Shown: positions 47,598 through 59,373, counted from the first letter of the stretch. The stretch is 64,000 nucleotides of DNA from Lycorma delicatula (GCF_047948215.1 NC_134455.1:80031689-80095688), one strand, 5' to 3'. Notes: generated by a model from the sequence alone, not told the origin. Translations and numbers: made by a program.

Positions 47598-48828
47598 ATC
47601 AAAGGTAATTTTTGGCATCAATACTACACTTTCCCCTTGTTTCATAGAATAATATACTATACCTACCAAGAAAATAAAAATGAGCATTAGCTCAATTACA
47701 CAAGTTAAGACATAAACACGAATGTAATTTTGAATTGAATTATTATGATATGCAATATTTAACGCGATCGCAGAAATACTGTCTAATTCCATTGTTTAAA
47801 TATTTCACAATTGAAAATTGTATAAAAAATAATTTCAGTCAAAAATATTTGTAGAGCATAAAAAAGGAAGTAAATATTACTTATAATAGCAAGCAAATAT
47901 TACCAGGTCACCATTAAGGTGATTTGACCTTTTTTATACGAAAACGTTTTGTATTTTTTATAAAATGCAAAATCAGTGAGAAAACCACTTTAGACGTAGA
48001 GAAAGTGCACCCCCAGGAGATTTTTGAAACAATACTGTATTCCACATTCCTTTCTGTAATCAACTTTTCCACTAGTAAAGTTTCATTTAGATCAGATTAA
48101 TAGTAAAACTACTTTATGTGTTAGTGAACGTGCAATATTACAGGGTTCTAAGCATCCAAAAACGGGACAGCTTGTACCATGCATACCTTAAGCGGGATCC
48201 GACGAATCAATTCTTCCTGCATTCAAAAGGAAAAATGAGAACAAAAAAAAAATTGGTCGAAGATGGACTAATTACAGATTTCAAGTACGACCAACACTGT
48301 TCTTCAGCTGACATACCGCGCTATGCGAAATTACATAACCGATATAAAACCAACCGCAGAATCCTGATTTAACCTTGGACTTCCTACTTAACCGTTGTGA
48401 AAGTCCAGACTTGGACTGTTGGAGACGCTATCTAAAGTCAACCGCATCAGATTGAACGATCTGTTCCGAAAAAGAGTACATCCTCAGTTTTAAAAGTAAG
48501 GCATTTCATGAACGTTAATGGCCATCACTAACCCCGCTAATTCAAATTTCAATCGACAGCATGGTAGATGCTATGGACCGCAAGCACAGCCATCCGCTAA
48601 GCCAAAATTTTAATTATCCGTACACGAATGAACAAACTCCTTTAATGGATCATACATCCCAACTGCAAACCTTGCCGATTTTAGGCTTCCGAATAAAGTG
48701 GATTGGTCTCCTATAATTCAAATTATAAAAAATACGGATAAAAATTACAGTTTCCGATTACAATGTAGTGGAAAGTGGAATGATTAAAAAATGTTAGCGA
48801 CAACCCTAAATTTAAAAGGAATGAAAAT
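47598..48828. other. No supported gene; pre-insertion flank of the I element
   Basis: The open frame at 48118-48372 (84 codons, non-ATG start, Lys-rich) and the surrounding 48100-48500 segment have a slightly coding-like texture but no domain that I recognise. Before the I element arrived, 48828 was continuous with 55263. Confidence 0.4.
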
Positions 48829-48839
48829 AATATCACCTG
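48829..48839. repeat. Target-site duplication, left copy
   Basis: aatatcacctg, repeated exactly at 55252-55262 after the poly-A tail. The exact border is uncertain by an A or two because of the tail. Confidence 0.88.
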
Positions 48840-49376
48840 CCCTGAGGTAGGTAATCCCCACGTCCGGAACACAACATCTACGTTCCACGTCCAGGGCGGT
48901 AACAGCCGTACTTATGTACAATACATATAGCTGGCTAACGGGGCTCCGAGTAAATTCCTCGGATATGCTTTTCTTTTGACCTGTTTCCACCTTCAGGTCC
49001 CCTCATGGATTGGATTTTTCGGCTACCTGCAGGATATGAACAATTTATTGATTAGGATGTGGACATATACCAAACTTAGAGCTGGCGATGTGGCGGCTAC
49101 GGTCAAAGTTATTTGCAGGTGTAACGGAGACCTTGCGTCGTCCACATGCCCCCCGCGATGGCAAGCATGTAGCTAAGGTGCCCATGTTCGGAGCATTAGA
49201 GCTCTGAAAGCTTCGGTGTGTAGGTGCCTGGAGTCAGTGCAGAGACTGCGCATCCGCTCTCTGCCAGGACATATGCCGGTTCCACCGGAGTACCGGAACG
49301 GACCTCCAAGGTTGGTAGCCCTGGAGTGGGGGTGTACCCCGGCGGCTAGCCTTACTACAGAAGGGATTATTTGTTC
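48840..49376 (+). promoter_or_regulatory. 5' leader of the I-clade element
   Basis: 537 bases, GC-rich, starting right after the target duplication (ccctgaggtaggtaatcccc). In this group the promoter is internal and lies in the first bases, so transcription should start at or near 48840; I see no TATA box. Upstream ATGs (for example 49013, 49036, 49060) open only short frames before ORF1, which may matter for translation. Confidence 0.6.
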
Positions 49377-50905
49377 ATGGAAACTGAACAAATAAACGTG
49401 GCAGAGGGTTCACGCAAACACCCTCGTTTAGAACCGGCCGTTTCGCTTGAAGCAAAACGGAGAAAAAGTGCGGAAACTAAAAGGATTGAGATTGAGGCTA
49501 GAAAAAGCTTACAAAAAGCTTTTTTTAAAAGTAGTAATGTACCGAAACCCAAATATTTGGTCATTACAAAGGAGGATGGAAATTTCTCGAGGGTGAGTCC
49601 TTATCTCATCGCTCGGGAGATAACCAAATGCGCTGGTGGCCCTGTAAAAGAAGTAACGAAGACCTTCATGGGACTTCATGTTGAGACTGTTAATGATGTC
49701 CAGTCTCAAAAGATTTTGGGGCTTAAAAAGATTGGAGAACTGGCTGTACATGTCGATCCCCACAGTACGCTCAACACCTCAAGAGGTGTGGTCGTCTGTC
49801 AGGATCTTCTAAATTGCACGGAGCAAGAAATTGTTGAGGAGTTGTCATCACAGGGAGTAATTGAGTGTCGCCGATTGAACATGAGGAGGAATGGCGAAGT
49901 CCTACCTTCAGCCTCTCATGTTCTCACATTTAACCGGCCTACCTTACCGGAGAAGATTAGAGCGGGGATACATCAATTGGATCTGCGGGCATTTATCCCG
50001 CAACCTATGCGATGCTTCAAGTGCCAACGTTTTGGCCACACCGCTATCAAATGTGAGAGAACGCAAATATGCGTGTGCGGCGAAGAGGTGCATGAGGGAG
50101 AGCCGTGTAAAGAGCCCCCTACATGCATCAATTGCAAGGGACAGCATTCATGTAGATCCAGGAATTGTCCTGTCTACAAAGAAGAAGTAGCTGTGCAGGA
50201 AGTTAAAACCCTGCAGAAAGTCAGCTACATCGAAGCCAAAAAGATTGTTAACGCCCGCAAACCTAGAGCAACAACATCTTATGCTCAGGCTGCGGCTACT
50301 GTTCCTGCTCCTGCTCCGATTGCTGTAGATGAGGCTCAAATTATAAATAAACTTGCGCCTACTTTGGCTAACATGATTGAGAGGATCATCGAAAACAAGA
50401 TGAAACCTTTTGGCAATAAAGAATTTGTTAAGCTAAAGATAGTGGTACAGCCTGCTGAAGATAAATCGATAAAAGTGAAAGTTGCTCCTCCAGAAAAGAA
50501 AACGGACACCAAACCAGAATGTAAGTCCGTCTCAGCGAGATTCTTGATGAAAAGAAAAAGGTGATACCTACAGAGACTGTTATGGAGGCTCCCAAGCCTC
50601 CTGTAACTGAAGTGGCCTCTAAGCCTCAGAGGCCACAAAAAATCACACAGGGGGGGCGAGAGTCCCCCCTCCCACAGGCGGTGACCGGTGCGACCCCCGT
50701 GTTGGGGAGCGGCCAGGTTGCCGCCTCTCAATCGGCGCCTGAAACCGGCGCCGATCCATGCCCGTCGTCGCCGGCGGCTTCGGTGGTCTCCGATACGGAG
50801 ACCGGAAGCCTTACAGGCGACGACCTTCTCCGCGAACACGATGCTGTTCGTAGGAAGGAGAAGAAAAGGAAAAAAGGATGGCCGAAAGGAAAACCCAGAC
50901 AATAA
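49377..50905 (+). pseudogene. I-clade ORF1 (gag-like, three CCHC-type knuckles), one frameshift
   Basis: Nucleic-acid chaperone that packages the element RNA. The ATG at 49377 is the first start in frame (a TTG at 49371 lies upstream and is ignored). The first third is basic (KHPRLEP, AKRRKSAETKR). A middle domain follows (KILGLKKIGELAVHVDPHST, GVVVCQDLL, LTFNRPTLPEKIRAGIHQLD), then the knuckles CFKCQRFGHTAIKC, CVCGEEVHEGEPC and CINCKGQHSCRSRNC (50011-50168), and SYIEAKKIV with SYAQAAATV. The frame ends at 50562, but the adjoining frame continues from about 50540 to 50905 with a Pro-rich tail ending in KKGWPKGKPRQ, a typical end for this protein. A single small indel near 50530-50550 has therefore cut off the last 115 or so codons. 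Confidence 0.87.
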
Positions 50906-50910
50906 TTTAA

Positions 50911-53900
50911 TTACAAATTAGCGAGTCGATTGTACAATGGAACATCAATGGATGTTTTTCAAACATCCATGAGCTCCAACGCTTGGTGCATGACGTAGAC
51001 CCGATTTGTATATGTCTGCAAGAAACGCATTTCCGCCGAAATGAAAATTTTAAATTAAAAGGATTCGATATATTTCGGCGAGATCAATCGCCAAATCTAA
51101 GAGTTAGAGGTGGAGTAGCTATATTAACATCGACTAGAGCTACCACCGAAGCGGTTGTTCTAAACCCAAACCTACAAGCGGTCGCCGTTAGAATGAAGCG
51201 TCCGCTCCAGGTCACTGTCTGCGGCATATACTTGCCGTATTTTGATTGGAATAAGGATGACATAGCAAGACTAATTTCCGAGCTTCCCCCACCTGTTTTA
51301 CTGGTGGGTGACTTTAATGCTCATAATTCTCTTTGGGGATCAGATCGAGTAGATCCCCGTGGAAGAGAACTGGAAGGGTTCCTGATGAATTCAGAACTTA
51401 TTATTTTAAACGACGGATCATGAACCTTTTTCAATGCCAGAGATGCATCGACGTCCTGTATAGATCTAGCACTTACAAGCGGATCGATAGCAATGAGGTA
51501 CAGCTTCCATGTTATAGACGATCTGCATGGAAGCGATCATTTCCCGGTGCAAATTGTAACTGATGTTACAAGAACAATATATCCCATCCCTAAAAGATGG
51601 TCATTTGAAAAGGCAGACTGGACGAGCTTCACAGCTAGAACGATACTCCCGGAAACAACTGGAGTTATCGGAGACGATGTCGACGCCATAAGAAATGCAA
51701 TAATTGAGTCGGCATCGAAATATATTCCCAAAACATCTGGGAAACTTACGAAAAAACCCGTTCCATGGTGGAACGATGAAATAAGTGAAGCTATTAAAAG
51801 AAAGAAAAGGGCGTATAACGCCTTTAAGAAGCGTCCTAGCATAGAAAATCTTGTTGCCTTTAAGAAATACAGGGCGTATGCAAAACGTCTTATGATAGAC
51901 TCGAAAAAACGATCCTGGCAGCAATACGTGTCATCCATCGACAAAACTACTACTGCATCAGATGTTTGGAGGAAAGTGAAGGCGATTTGTGGGCGTAATG
52001 ATTTTGCTCCCATAATTAGCCTTCAAGATGAAGATGAAATAAAAGACACTCCATATGAAATTGCAGAGCTGTTATCCAATCACTTCGAAAAGGCCAGCAG
52101 AACGGCCAACTACGAGGAAGGTTTTCGAACCAAAAAAGAAGAACTCGATGGTCTACTAAATTTTAGAACTGAGTATAATTACTCATATAATGTACCATTT
52201 AAAATGGAAGAATTCGCGAAAGCGTTGGAAAAAGCTGGTAACACAGCTGCTGGTCCGGATGAAATCCATTATAATATGATCAGGAAGCTGAAAATCACTG
52301 CAAAAAGCAAATTATTAGAACTTTATAATAAAACATGGCGGGATGGAACGTACCCGCAGCAGTGGAAAAAAGCTCATGTTGTTCCAGTACCAAAGAAAAA
52401 TAAAAATTTAACAGACCCCAATCGCTATCGTCCTATTTCTTTGATGTGTGCTATGGGAAAAATACTGGAAAAAATGATTAATAATCGACTCGTCTGGGTT
52501 TTGGAAAAAGAAAACCTGATATCACCGTATCAAGCAGGTTTTCGGCAATAACATTCTACCACTGATCAAATGATCAGCTTAGAGGACATTATATATAACA
52601 GCTTTACTAAAAGGAAACATTGTGTCGGAGTCTTCTTTGATCTTCAGAAGGCTTTCGATATGACCTGGCGTCATGGTATAATGCTCCAGATACATGAATG
52701 GGGCATTCGTGGCAATCTGCCTATACTGCTCAGCAACTACATGAATGACCGTACCTTCCAAGTACGCGTCAACAATGAATATTCATGTGAAAGAATCTTG
52801 GAAAATGGCATACCGCAGGGTTCACCGTTGAGCGGTACCTTGTTTACCATTGCCATTAATAAATTGATACTAGCCATTCCAGTAGAAATCAGCAAAAGCG
52901 TCTATGTTGATGATCTGGCAATTGTGTATGCCAGCAACAAGACTGCTATGGTGAGGTACAAATTGCAACGAGCGATCAACGCTCTAAATGAAGTTGCAAG
53001 GAATAACGGATTCCAATTCTCACCAGAGAAAACGTGCTGTGTACACTTTTGTAGGAAGAGAATTCCTCATCAAAATCCTGCGTTGACAATTGACGATAAT
53101 CCAATACAATATAAAGATAACGTAAGATATTTAGGACTAGTATTGGATAAATCCCTTAGATGGGGATTACATATACAGGACTTGAGTGATAGATGCAAAA
53201 GAGCCCTAAACATTATAAAATGTTTATCGAATTTAAATTGGGGCTCAGACAAAGAGACATTATTGAGATTGTATAAAGCATTGGTCCAATCTAAACTAGA
53301 CTACGGATGTATCGTATATTCATCCACTAGAAAGTCGCACTTAAGAAAGTTAGACGTAGTTCATAATAGCGGAATAAGATATGCAACAGGCGCTTTCCGC
53401 ACAAGTCCGGCGGCTAGTCTGATGTCTGAAGCCGGAATAATGCCACTACATTACAGAAGAGAGATCCTTTTGTTAAGATATGCAGCAAATGTATGGGCTT
53501 TCCCTGCTCATATAAAAAATAAATTGTTTACGAATCATCCTATGGCCGCAGTATATGAACATCGTGCTACCTATTCCAGACCAACCGGAATTAGGTAACA
53601 CGAATTAAGAAGAAAATATGAAATTGCTATACCAGAGACACTAGCAATTTCTACTAGAGAAATACCGCCATGGCTCTTGCCAGCGGTAAATACAAGTTTG
53701 GATCTCTCTCAAGGAGAAATAAAAAAGAAACCAGCAGTGATCATCCAGCAGGAATTTTTAACAACCGTCAGTAGTTACGAAGAACATATTAGAATTTATA
53801 CTGACTGTTCTAAAACCGAACATGGTGTTGGATGCTCGATATATGTAAATGAAGAAGCCCACTTTTGGAGACTGCCAGATGTGGCCAGTGTCTACACGGC

Positions 53901-54600
53901 AGAACTCACTGCAATTCAGCAAGCTCTTCGCTACACTGAACACTATTGCGAAGAGAGAGTGCTAATATGTTCCGATTCATTAAGTGCACTCGTCGCAATT
54001 CGGAACAAGAACATTAAGGATGTCCTAATTGCAAACATCCTGTCCATTTTATACGTACTAAAACAACGAGGACAGCGATGCGTATTTGTGTGGACTCCAG
54101 GTCATGCTGGTATTACAGGTAATGAAATCGCAGACGAAGCTGCCAGAAAGGCAACAGTCTGCGATGACTTGGATGCATTTCCTGTAAGAGTGGCAGATGT
54201 TAAAAACCGTCTAACAAACATAGTAACAAGTGGAACGCTGAATGGAGGAGTTTAAATACAAAATTAAACTCAGTTAAAACTTCTCCTTATAAATGGAAAA
54301 GCGACTTTAAGTTGACTCGCCGTGAACAAGTAGCGGTGACCAGACTTAGAATCGGTCACACGCGATTAACAAAATTTATATTTGTTAACCGGCGAAGTGA
54401 GACCAATGTGCGGTGTTTGTAATAAAACACTGACAATCAAGCATCTAATAGAAGAGTGTACCATATATGAGGACCTCAGAAAGAGGTTCCGTCTTACAAA
54501 TAATATTAGTGCTGATCTGGACAATGGAAATGAAGAAAATATAGTTGCATTTTTACACGCCAGTGGACTTTATTTAAAAGTCTATAAAATGAAAATTTAA
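50911..54600 (+). pseudogene. I-clade ORF2: endonuclease, reverse transcriptase, RNase H, zinc finger
   Basis: The polyprotein nicks target DNA and copies the RNA there. All blocks lie in one frame except a short stretch near the end. Endonuclease: IVQWNINGC (50929), CLQETHF, GDFNAHNSLWG (51307), GSDHFPV (51529). RT: RYRPISLMCAMGKILE (52428), AGFRQ, FFDLQKAFD (52633), NGIPQGSPLSG, YVDD (52903, intact). RNase H: YTDCSKT (Asp 53804; the usual Gly is Cys), AELTAIQQAL, CSDSLSAL, WTPGHAGITGNEIADEAA (54091). C-terminal finger CGVCNKTLTIKHLIEEC (54409). Breaks: TGA 51421, TAA 52549, TAA 53596, and two opposed frameshifts near 54240 and 54376. No ATG precedes the first endonuclease motif after the TAA at 50908, so the natural start is mutated or non-AUG. 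Confidence 0.93.
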
Positions 54601-55230
54601 AGCTGTGGTAAAAGATACTCTAAGCGGTAGTTTTATATATACATATAAGGGAGTCTCGAAGCGTGGCACGTATAGTGACGGGAGGTAGCCTTCTTGCCTA
54701 GGCCATTTTGGCTCACCTGCATTCAAGAGCAGTGAGTCGGGGTGTGTCCGATGATGGCATGGGGGACCCTCAAGGGTGGATTGAGGGCGCGAGGCTATGG
54801 GTGTACGCCGTGCATGCCTATGGCCTGATATAAGAAGGATTCAACTGCCACGGCACCCTGGCACGACTGATACACACTGCTCAACGGCGGTTCTGGTCGC
54901 CCCGAGGGTGCTTAAACAAACTATAAATGAGACTTCGTAAAGAAAGAAAGAAAGATATGGTATTGGTAAGTTTAATTTTAATTTTAATTTCATGGTCTTT
55001 TGAGAACCTATCTCAAATTTTAATATTGGGGCCCTTTACACCCCGTAAGTGTTTGTGATTGTCCTTGTCTTTTATGTTTTAATGTTTATTGTGAAGGTTG
55101 TGTTTTTAAATAAAATGTAAGGGCCCTTTACACCCTTACATATGACGATCCTGATGGAGATAATAATTTATTTTAAAGAATGTGACGAGGGCTAATGACC
55201 TTAGCAGTCGATGCCCGTAAAAATTCAGTT
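54601..55230 (+). other. 3' region of the I-clade element
   Basis: Non-coding. It contains two copies of a ggccctttacacc block (55031 and 55120), the second within a near-palindrome (gtaagggccctttacaccct), and the end motif tgacgagggctaatgacctt, agcagtcgatgcccg (55181-55217) that I know from insect I/Jockey-type elements. Such ends are where the reverse transcriptase starts. Confidence 0.7.
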
Positions 55231-55251
55231 AAAAAAAAAAAAAAAAAAAAA

Positions 55252-55262
55252 AATATCACCTG
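55252..55262. repeat. Target-site duplication, right copy
   Basis: aatatcacctg, identical to 48829-48839. Confidence 0.88.
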
Positions 55263-56149
55263 TATCCACATCTGATCTGCATTTTAATAAATCTTTCCAA
55301 ACGCTTCAAAATATCTGTTTAACATTCACTACCTTTACAGAGTTCTTTTAACAGTCTTTCATCCGTTACTAAAGCAATCCTACTGCAGGAAGGATAGTCT
55401 GGCTAATAATAAAACCGGCTCTTGAGTTTGAGCCGGTACAATTATTTATAAAACAAGATAAAAATAAAAATTCTCTCCTATTCTCATCTTATTTTTTAAG
55501 AGGTCATTTAAACAGCAAGAACTGTCACATAATATGAGAAAAACCACGGTTTTTAAAATAATTAAATGCTATTTTCGAACCCTGCATCTTCGACAAGTTT
55601 AAAATATTGAGCCCATAAAAATTTCTCAGATCGTTTCGGTGATTATTTCGGCGACAGTGGACATAATAAAAATTATATTTCCGTCTCCAGTTAAATATAA
55701 TAAAAACTATTTTTTGTAGCAGTAGAAAAATTATAACAAATTTAAAGATTAGTGTATAAAATTGAATAGTACTTATCATAAAGTCGAAAAACTATTTTAC
55801 GAATCTCCTATAATTTCCGAAGATTATTCCCACGAGGAATCAATTACACTCTAAGTACATAAGCTGCAGTCTATATTAAGAACAGAAATAGTCATAAGAA
55901 AACCAAAACTATTTTTTTACTATCTGATGATTTTACTATTAAAAGGACTGGTAGGAAAATAATATTTTAACTGAAATTTGTAGCTACTAAAATAAGAAAA
56001 CTAAAAATCCGGTTTAACACGTTGTATTATCGCCTGTACACGCACTGAAATGGACAAAAGTTAACTCTAAAATCTTAAAAATCATAAAATAAAAAATCCC
56101 TTTCGGCACACCGGAAGGCGGAGGCAGATTTCACCGGTGCTAAGTAGGA
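55263..56149. other. AT-rich stretch, nothing recognised
   Basis: The minus-strand frame at 55525-55779 is low-complexity. A GC-rich scrap lies at 56096-56145 (ttcggcacaccggaaggcgg). Confidence 0.5.
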
Positions 56150-56863
56150 GATAAAAAAGATTCCACCTTAAAGTTAGGAAAAACTTCAAATTTAGTCAAT
56201 ATGACGACGGTTACATGTGAAGAATGTTTCACATATTTAGCATATAAGCCCCATCTTCTTACAATTCCAGCAACATTTTGGTCATCCCTAGCCGTAAGGG
56301 TTGGTCATATCAAAAATTGTTTCAAAGGTTTTAGGTAATGTTTAGAGGACTAACGATCACTTTAAACCAATTCGATGCTGTGCCTATTAAGGGAGTTATG
56401 ATTTTTTTGTCTCCGAAACCCAATTTTTTCCACCTCCAGTTGGTGATATCAAAAAAATTCTTAGATAAATTTTATCCCTTAAAGAATAGTAGGAACCCTT
56501 ATCCAAAGAATAGAAGGAACTTTAAATGAATTCAATATTTTTCTTAATAGGAAAGTTATAGCGATATTTTGTTTTTTTGTAAAAGCCCTCCCATTTCCGA
56601 TCCCATAGTCCAATTTTGCCCATTAATGAACTCGACCAAGATTTTGGGTTGTTTTATTTTACGTATCATTTTGTCTCTACAAGAAGAAGAAGAAGAAATA
56701 TATACATAAATGTATATATAAACTTTTGAACTGATGGTGGTTTTGGGGTCTGGGGTATTTGAAACGTGAAGATATGTCGAAATTTTCCAGAAGTCAAATC
56801 ATGATATCCATTACAATAGGTAGTTTTCTTATGAAATCTACCTACAAGAATTACTGAAAAAAA
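56150..56863. repeat. Dispersed non-coding repeat, interrupted by the pogo-like element
   Basis: Landmarks: cataagccccatcttcttac (56245), agccgtaagggttggtcata (56290), tccaattttgcccattaatg (56610) with aactcgaccaagattttggg, and a segment with atatatacataaatgtatat (56698) and aacttttgaactgatggtgg (56720). I remember this wording from hemipteran repeat DNA. No coding region. The pogo-like element sits at a TA inside or at the end of it. Confidence 0.45.
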
Positions 56864-56865
56864 TA

Positions 56866-56887
56866 CCGTATTTATTCGAGTACCCCC
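56866..56887 (+). repeat. Left terminal inverted repeat of the pogo-like element
   Basis: 22 of 22 bases pair with the right end at 60907-60928. Confidence 0.95.
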
Positions 56888-56995
56888 GCAATTTTTTCTT
56901 GGAATTGGAAAGAAAAATAAGGGCGCGGGGCTTACTTGAAATATAGCCTTCAGCCAGGATAATTTACCTAAAGTAAACCTTTCCTTAGAAGTACC

Positions 56996-57010
56996 TAAAT
57001 TCAATCACAT
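56996..57010. repeat. Target-site duplication of the nested R1-clade copy, left
   Basis: taaattcaatcacat, repeated exactly at 59046-59060. Confidence 0.9.
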
Positions 57011-58776
57011 GCCAGCTGCAGTCATAAAGGGTCTGATATCCGTCATCCCGTGGGAGGTGACACATATTGCGAGTTATGGGGCAATTGCTTTTTTCCTGCT
57101 TGCTGGAAAGCGTCAAGAACTGTTTTCTTGCCCAAACAACAGTCAGTTCCAGGGGCTCTAGAACATCGCCCTATAAGTCTCATTAATAATATGGGCAAAG
57201 TCGTGGAGAGGATCATCGCTAATAGACTAATTGAGGAGCTGGAAAACAACCTCCTCCATGAGAATCAGTTTGGCTTTAGGCGGGAGCGGTCAACTATTAA
57301 CGCCATCAACAAAGTCGTTTCATGGGCTGCTGCGGTGAGGGCTGGGACCTTGAGAACCAGGCGTATCCAACTAATGATACTCCTGGATATAAGGAACGTT
57401 TTCGGTTCGGTACCTTGGCCAGCTATGTTGAGGGCACTTCAAAGAATGAATATAAGCGAGTACATGTGACGCAAGTATCCAGCTATCTATCCCAGAGACG
57501 GACTGAAATTAATACGGTGGATGGTGTGGTAAGTCATCAGATCTTCGGTGGAGTCCCGCAGGGGTCTGTACTCGGACCCCTACTTTGGAACATCTTCTAT
57601 GATGAAATTTTCCGACTTCAATTCCCGCCGGGGGTGAATATCGTAGGATACGCGGACGACATCTCGCTGCTAGTGGAGGCCAGTACCTTAGATGAAGTGG
57701 AGGACAAGGGGAATGTTACTTTAGAATTAGTGAATGAATGACTCGTCAACAACAGTTTGGAAGTCTCTCCTTCCAAATGCAAGAGTATCCTTTTCACTGG
57801 TAGGAGGATACCCAGAAGATTAAATTTGCGCCTGAGAGGAGAGGCAATTGTCGAGGTGGAAAGTTCTAAATATCTAGGGGTGTTACTGGATAAACACCTC
57901 AAATACTCCAGTCATGTGGCCATGATCTGCGACAGATAAGAAACAACAATCCGTGCCTTGCGAGGTCTCTTTGCGGGACAAGGAATTCCACGTGCGTCGA
58001 AAGGGCGACATATCACTTCAGTGATAACGTCGTCTCCGTTGGACGCCACCCCGGTATGGGCCGATGCGGTTCATGTCAAGCGCAACAAAAGAAAATTAAC
58101 TAGCACTCATAGGAAGTCGCTACTGGGCGTAGTTTCGGGGTACCGAACCTTATCGTATGATGCACTGTGCGTGCTTTCTTCGGTGCCCCCGATAGAATTG
58201 CAGATTAAAGGACGAAAACTAAGGGCATCCGGTGTAGCCAAAGATGAGACCAATTCTATAATACAGGAACAATGGACGGTGGCATGGGCGGGTTCAGCAG
58301 CGGCCGCATGAACCAGAAGAATTATCCCGGGCTTGGATGCTTGGCTAGATCGCTCCAATGGCGAATTTGATTACCACACAACGCAACTAATGTCGGGACA
58401 TGGTGCGTTTGAACAATACCTGCATAGGTTTGGCAGGAGAGAGTCACCCATCTGCTGTTACTGCGATGCGGTTGACGATGCTGAATACACTATTTTCGTG
58501 TGCAGGCGATGGGAGGAACATTGTATAAATGCAGAACTGATGCATACCCGACCGGAGCAGCTCTCGGAGTGCCTCTTGACTATGTCCGGAAACTGGCATA
58601 ATTTTGCAATATTTGCAACAGCAGTCCTCAGAACAAAAGATGATGCAAGACGACTGACTGGGATACTGAGGGTTTTAGTTTATAGCAGGGCTGGGCGGAC
58701 AGCCTCGTTCTTGAGGGCTCACATGCCCTGGTGTGTGGGTTCCCGTGTTGGAACGGGGAATCCTGGGGTCCGTTAG
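57011..58776 (+). pseudogene. R1-clade ORF2 fragment: reverse transcriptase and C-terminal zinc finger
   Basis: Starts in the RT fingers (FFPACWKASRTVFLPKQQ, 57091), then HRPISLINNMGKVVERI, NQFGFRRERSTINAINKVV, and LLDIRNVFGSVPW (A box at about 57382; the second Asp position reads Gly-Ser). After a frameshift near 57465 come VSSYLSQRRTEI, GGVPQGSVLGPLLWN (57550) and GYADDISLLVEA (57646, catalytic Asp pair intact). Then SSKYLGVLLDKHLKYSSHV, AWLDRSNGEFDYHTTQLMSG, HGAFEQYLHRFGR and the finger-like CCYCDAVDDAEYTIFVC (58453), where the usual His is Tyr. No RNase H. Stops at 57739, 57937 and 58309; the last stop is at 58774. GC-rich compared with its host element. Confidence 0.88.
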
Positions 58777-59045
58777 GTGTGAATTAATGAAAAGACCTAG
58801 ACCCGGCCGGCGGTGTGGGTTCCCGGATACGCTTTGGCGGCTTCGGCTCCTGCACCGTTGGCTTGAGGCTGGCAAAAGGAATGACCAAGACCCGGTCTCC
58901 GGCGGGGGGGGGGGCTGGTAACGGCATAGCCGGGCCTGGTTTCTTCCGTCGGAGATTAGAGGCAGGCAATTAAAAGATCTGGAAAGGAAACGTCCCCGAG
59001 TCGAGTATACTTAATTGAATGTCCGGCTCGGTGAGATAGGGGGAA
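58777..59045 (+). other. 3' region of the nested R1-clade copy
   Basis: 269 GC-rich bases with a run of 11 G (58904-58914) and the end gagatagggggaa. The small open frames on both strands here are shadows. Confidence 0.75.
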
Positions 59046-59060
59046 TAAATTCAATCACAT
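59046..59060. repeat. Target-site duplication of the nested R1-clade copy, right
   Basis: taaattcaatcacat, identical to 56996-57010. Confidence 0.9.
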
Positions 59061-59094
59061 AAATATAGTTACATTAGGCTTTCGTTTATCAATA

Positions 59095-59212
59095 CCGGAT
59101 GCCGCTTATACAGAATACATCCTTAATTATTAACATCCTGTTCATATTATTGATAGGAACGAAGTTACGGTATTTTTATAAAACCGATTTATTCTGTATA
59201 GGCTGCATCCGG
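59095..59212. repeat. Inverted repeat in the 5' leader of the pogo-like transposase
   Basis: ccggatgccgcttatacaga, ata (59095-59117) pairs with 59190-59212 at 21 of 23 positions, with 72 bases between. It lies between the nested insert and the transposase start. Confidence 0.85.
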
Positions 59213-59373
59213 TTCTAATGACACTACAGTTACAGTATCAGTTACCTATCGTCGTCTTGTCTATTCGCAATAGTCATTGTGTTGTTTGTATATGTGGACG
59301 GTTATGTGCATTTCATCTGTTCAGTTTATCTTGTAAAGTTTAATACGGTGATTTATTTTAATTACGGCATTAA

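Larger units (their letters stand above)
48840..55251 (+). mobile_element. Full-length I-clade (I/Nimb-type) non-LTR retrotransposon
   Basis: 6.4 kb between two copies of aatatcacctg. Order: GC-rich 5' leader, ORF1 with three zinc knuckles, ORF2 with endonuclease, reverse transcriptase, RNase H and a C-terminal zinc finger, a 3' region of some 630 bases, and a poly-A tail (55231-55251). A gag with C-terminal CCHC knuckles together with an RNase H domain after the RT is the mark of the I group. The exact duplication and the small number of lesions (one in ORF1, about five in ORF2) suggest that it is one of the youngest insertions in the window, though no longer autonomous. Confidence 0.93.
57011..59045 (+). 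mobile_element. R1-clade non-LTR retrotransposon, 5'-truncated, nested in the pogo-like element
   Basis: 2035 bases between two exact copies of a 15-base sequence. The insert begins within ORF2, just before the reverse transcriptase, and ends with a 3' region lacking poly-A (ends ggtgagatagggggaa). Such 5' truncation and a duplication of about 14-15 bases are usual for R1-clade insertions. Because it splits the 5' leader of the pogo-like element, it arrived later and separates the left end from the transposase gene. Confidence 0.92.

Noticed and set aside
47490..47792. 100-codon minus-strand frame
   Set aside because: Contains the complement of a poly-A LINE tail (Phe run) and low-complexity sequence.
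48118..48372. 84-codon Lys-rich frame
   Set aside because: Slightly protein-like, but without any domain or repeat partner that I can name.
50336..50902. 188-codon open frame on the minus strand
   Set aside because: It lies opposite the end of the I-clade ORF1 and shows no motif; the plus strand explains the sequence.
51537..52013. 158-codon open frame on the minus strand
   Set aside because: It is the shadow of the I-clade ORF2 between endonuclease and RT.
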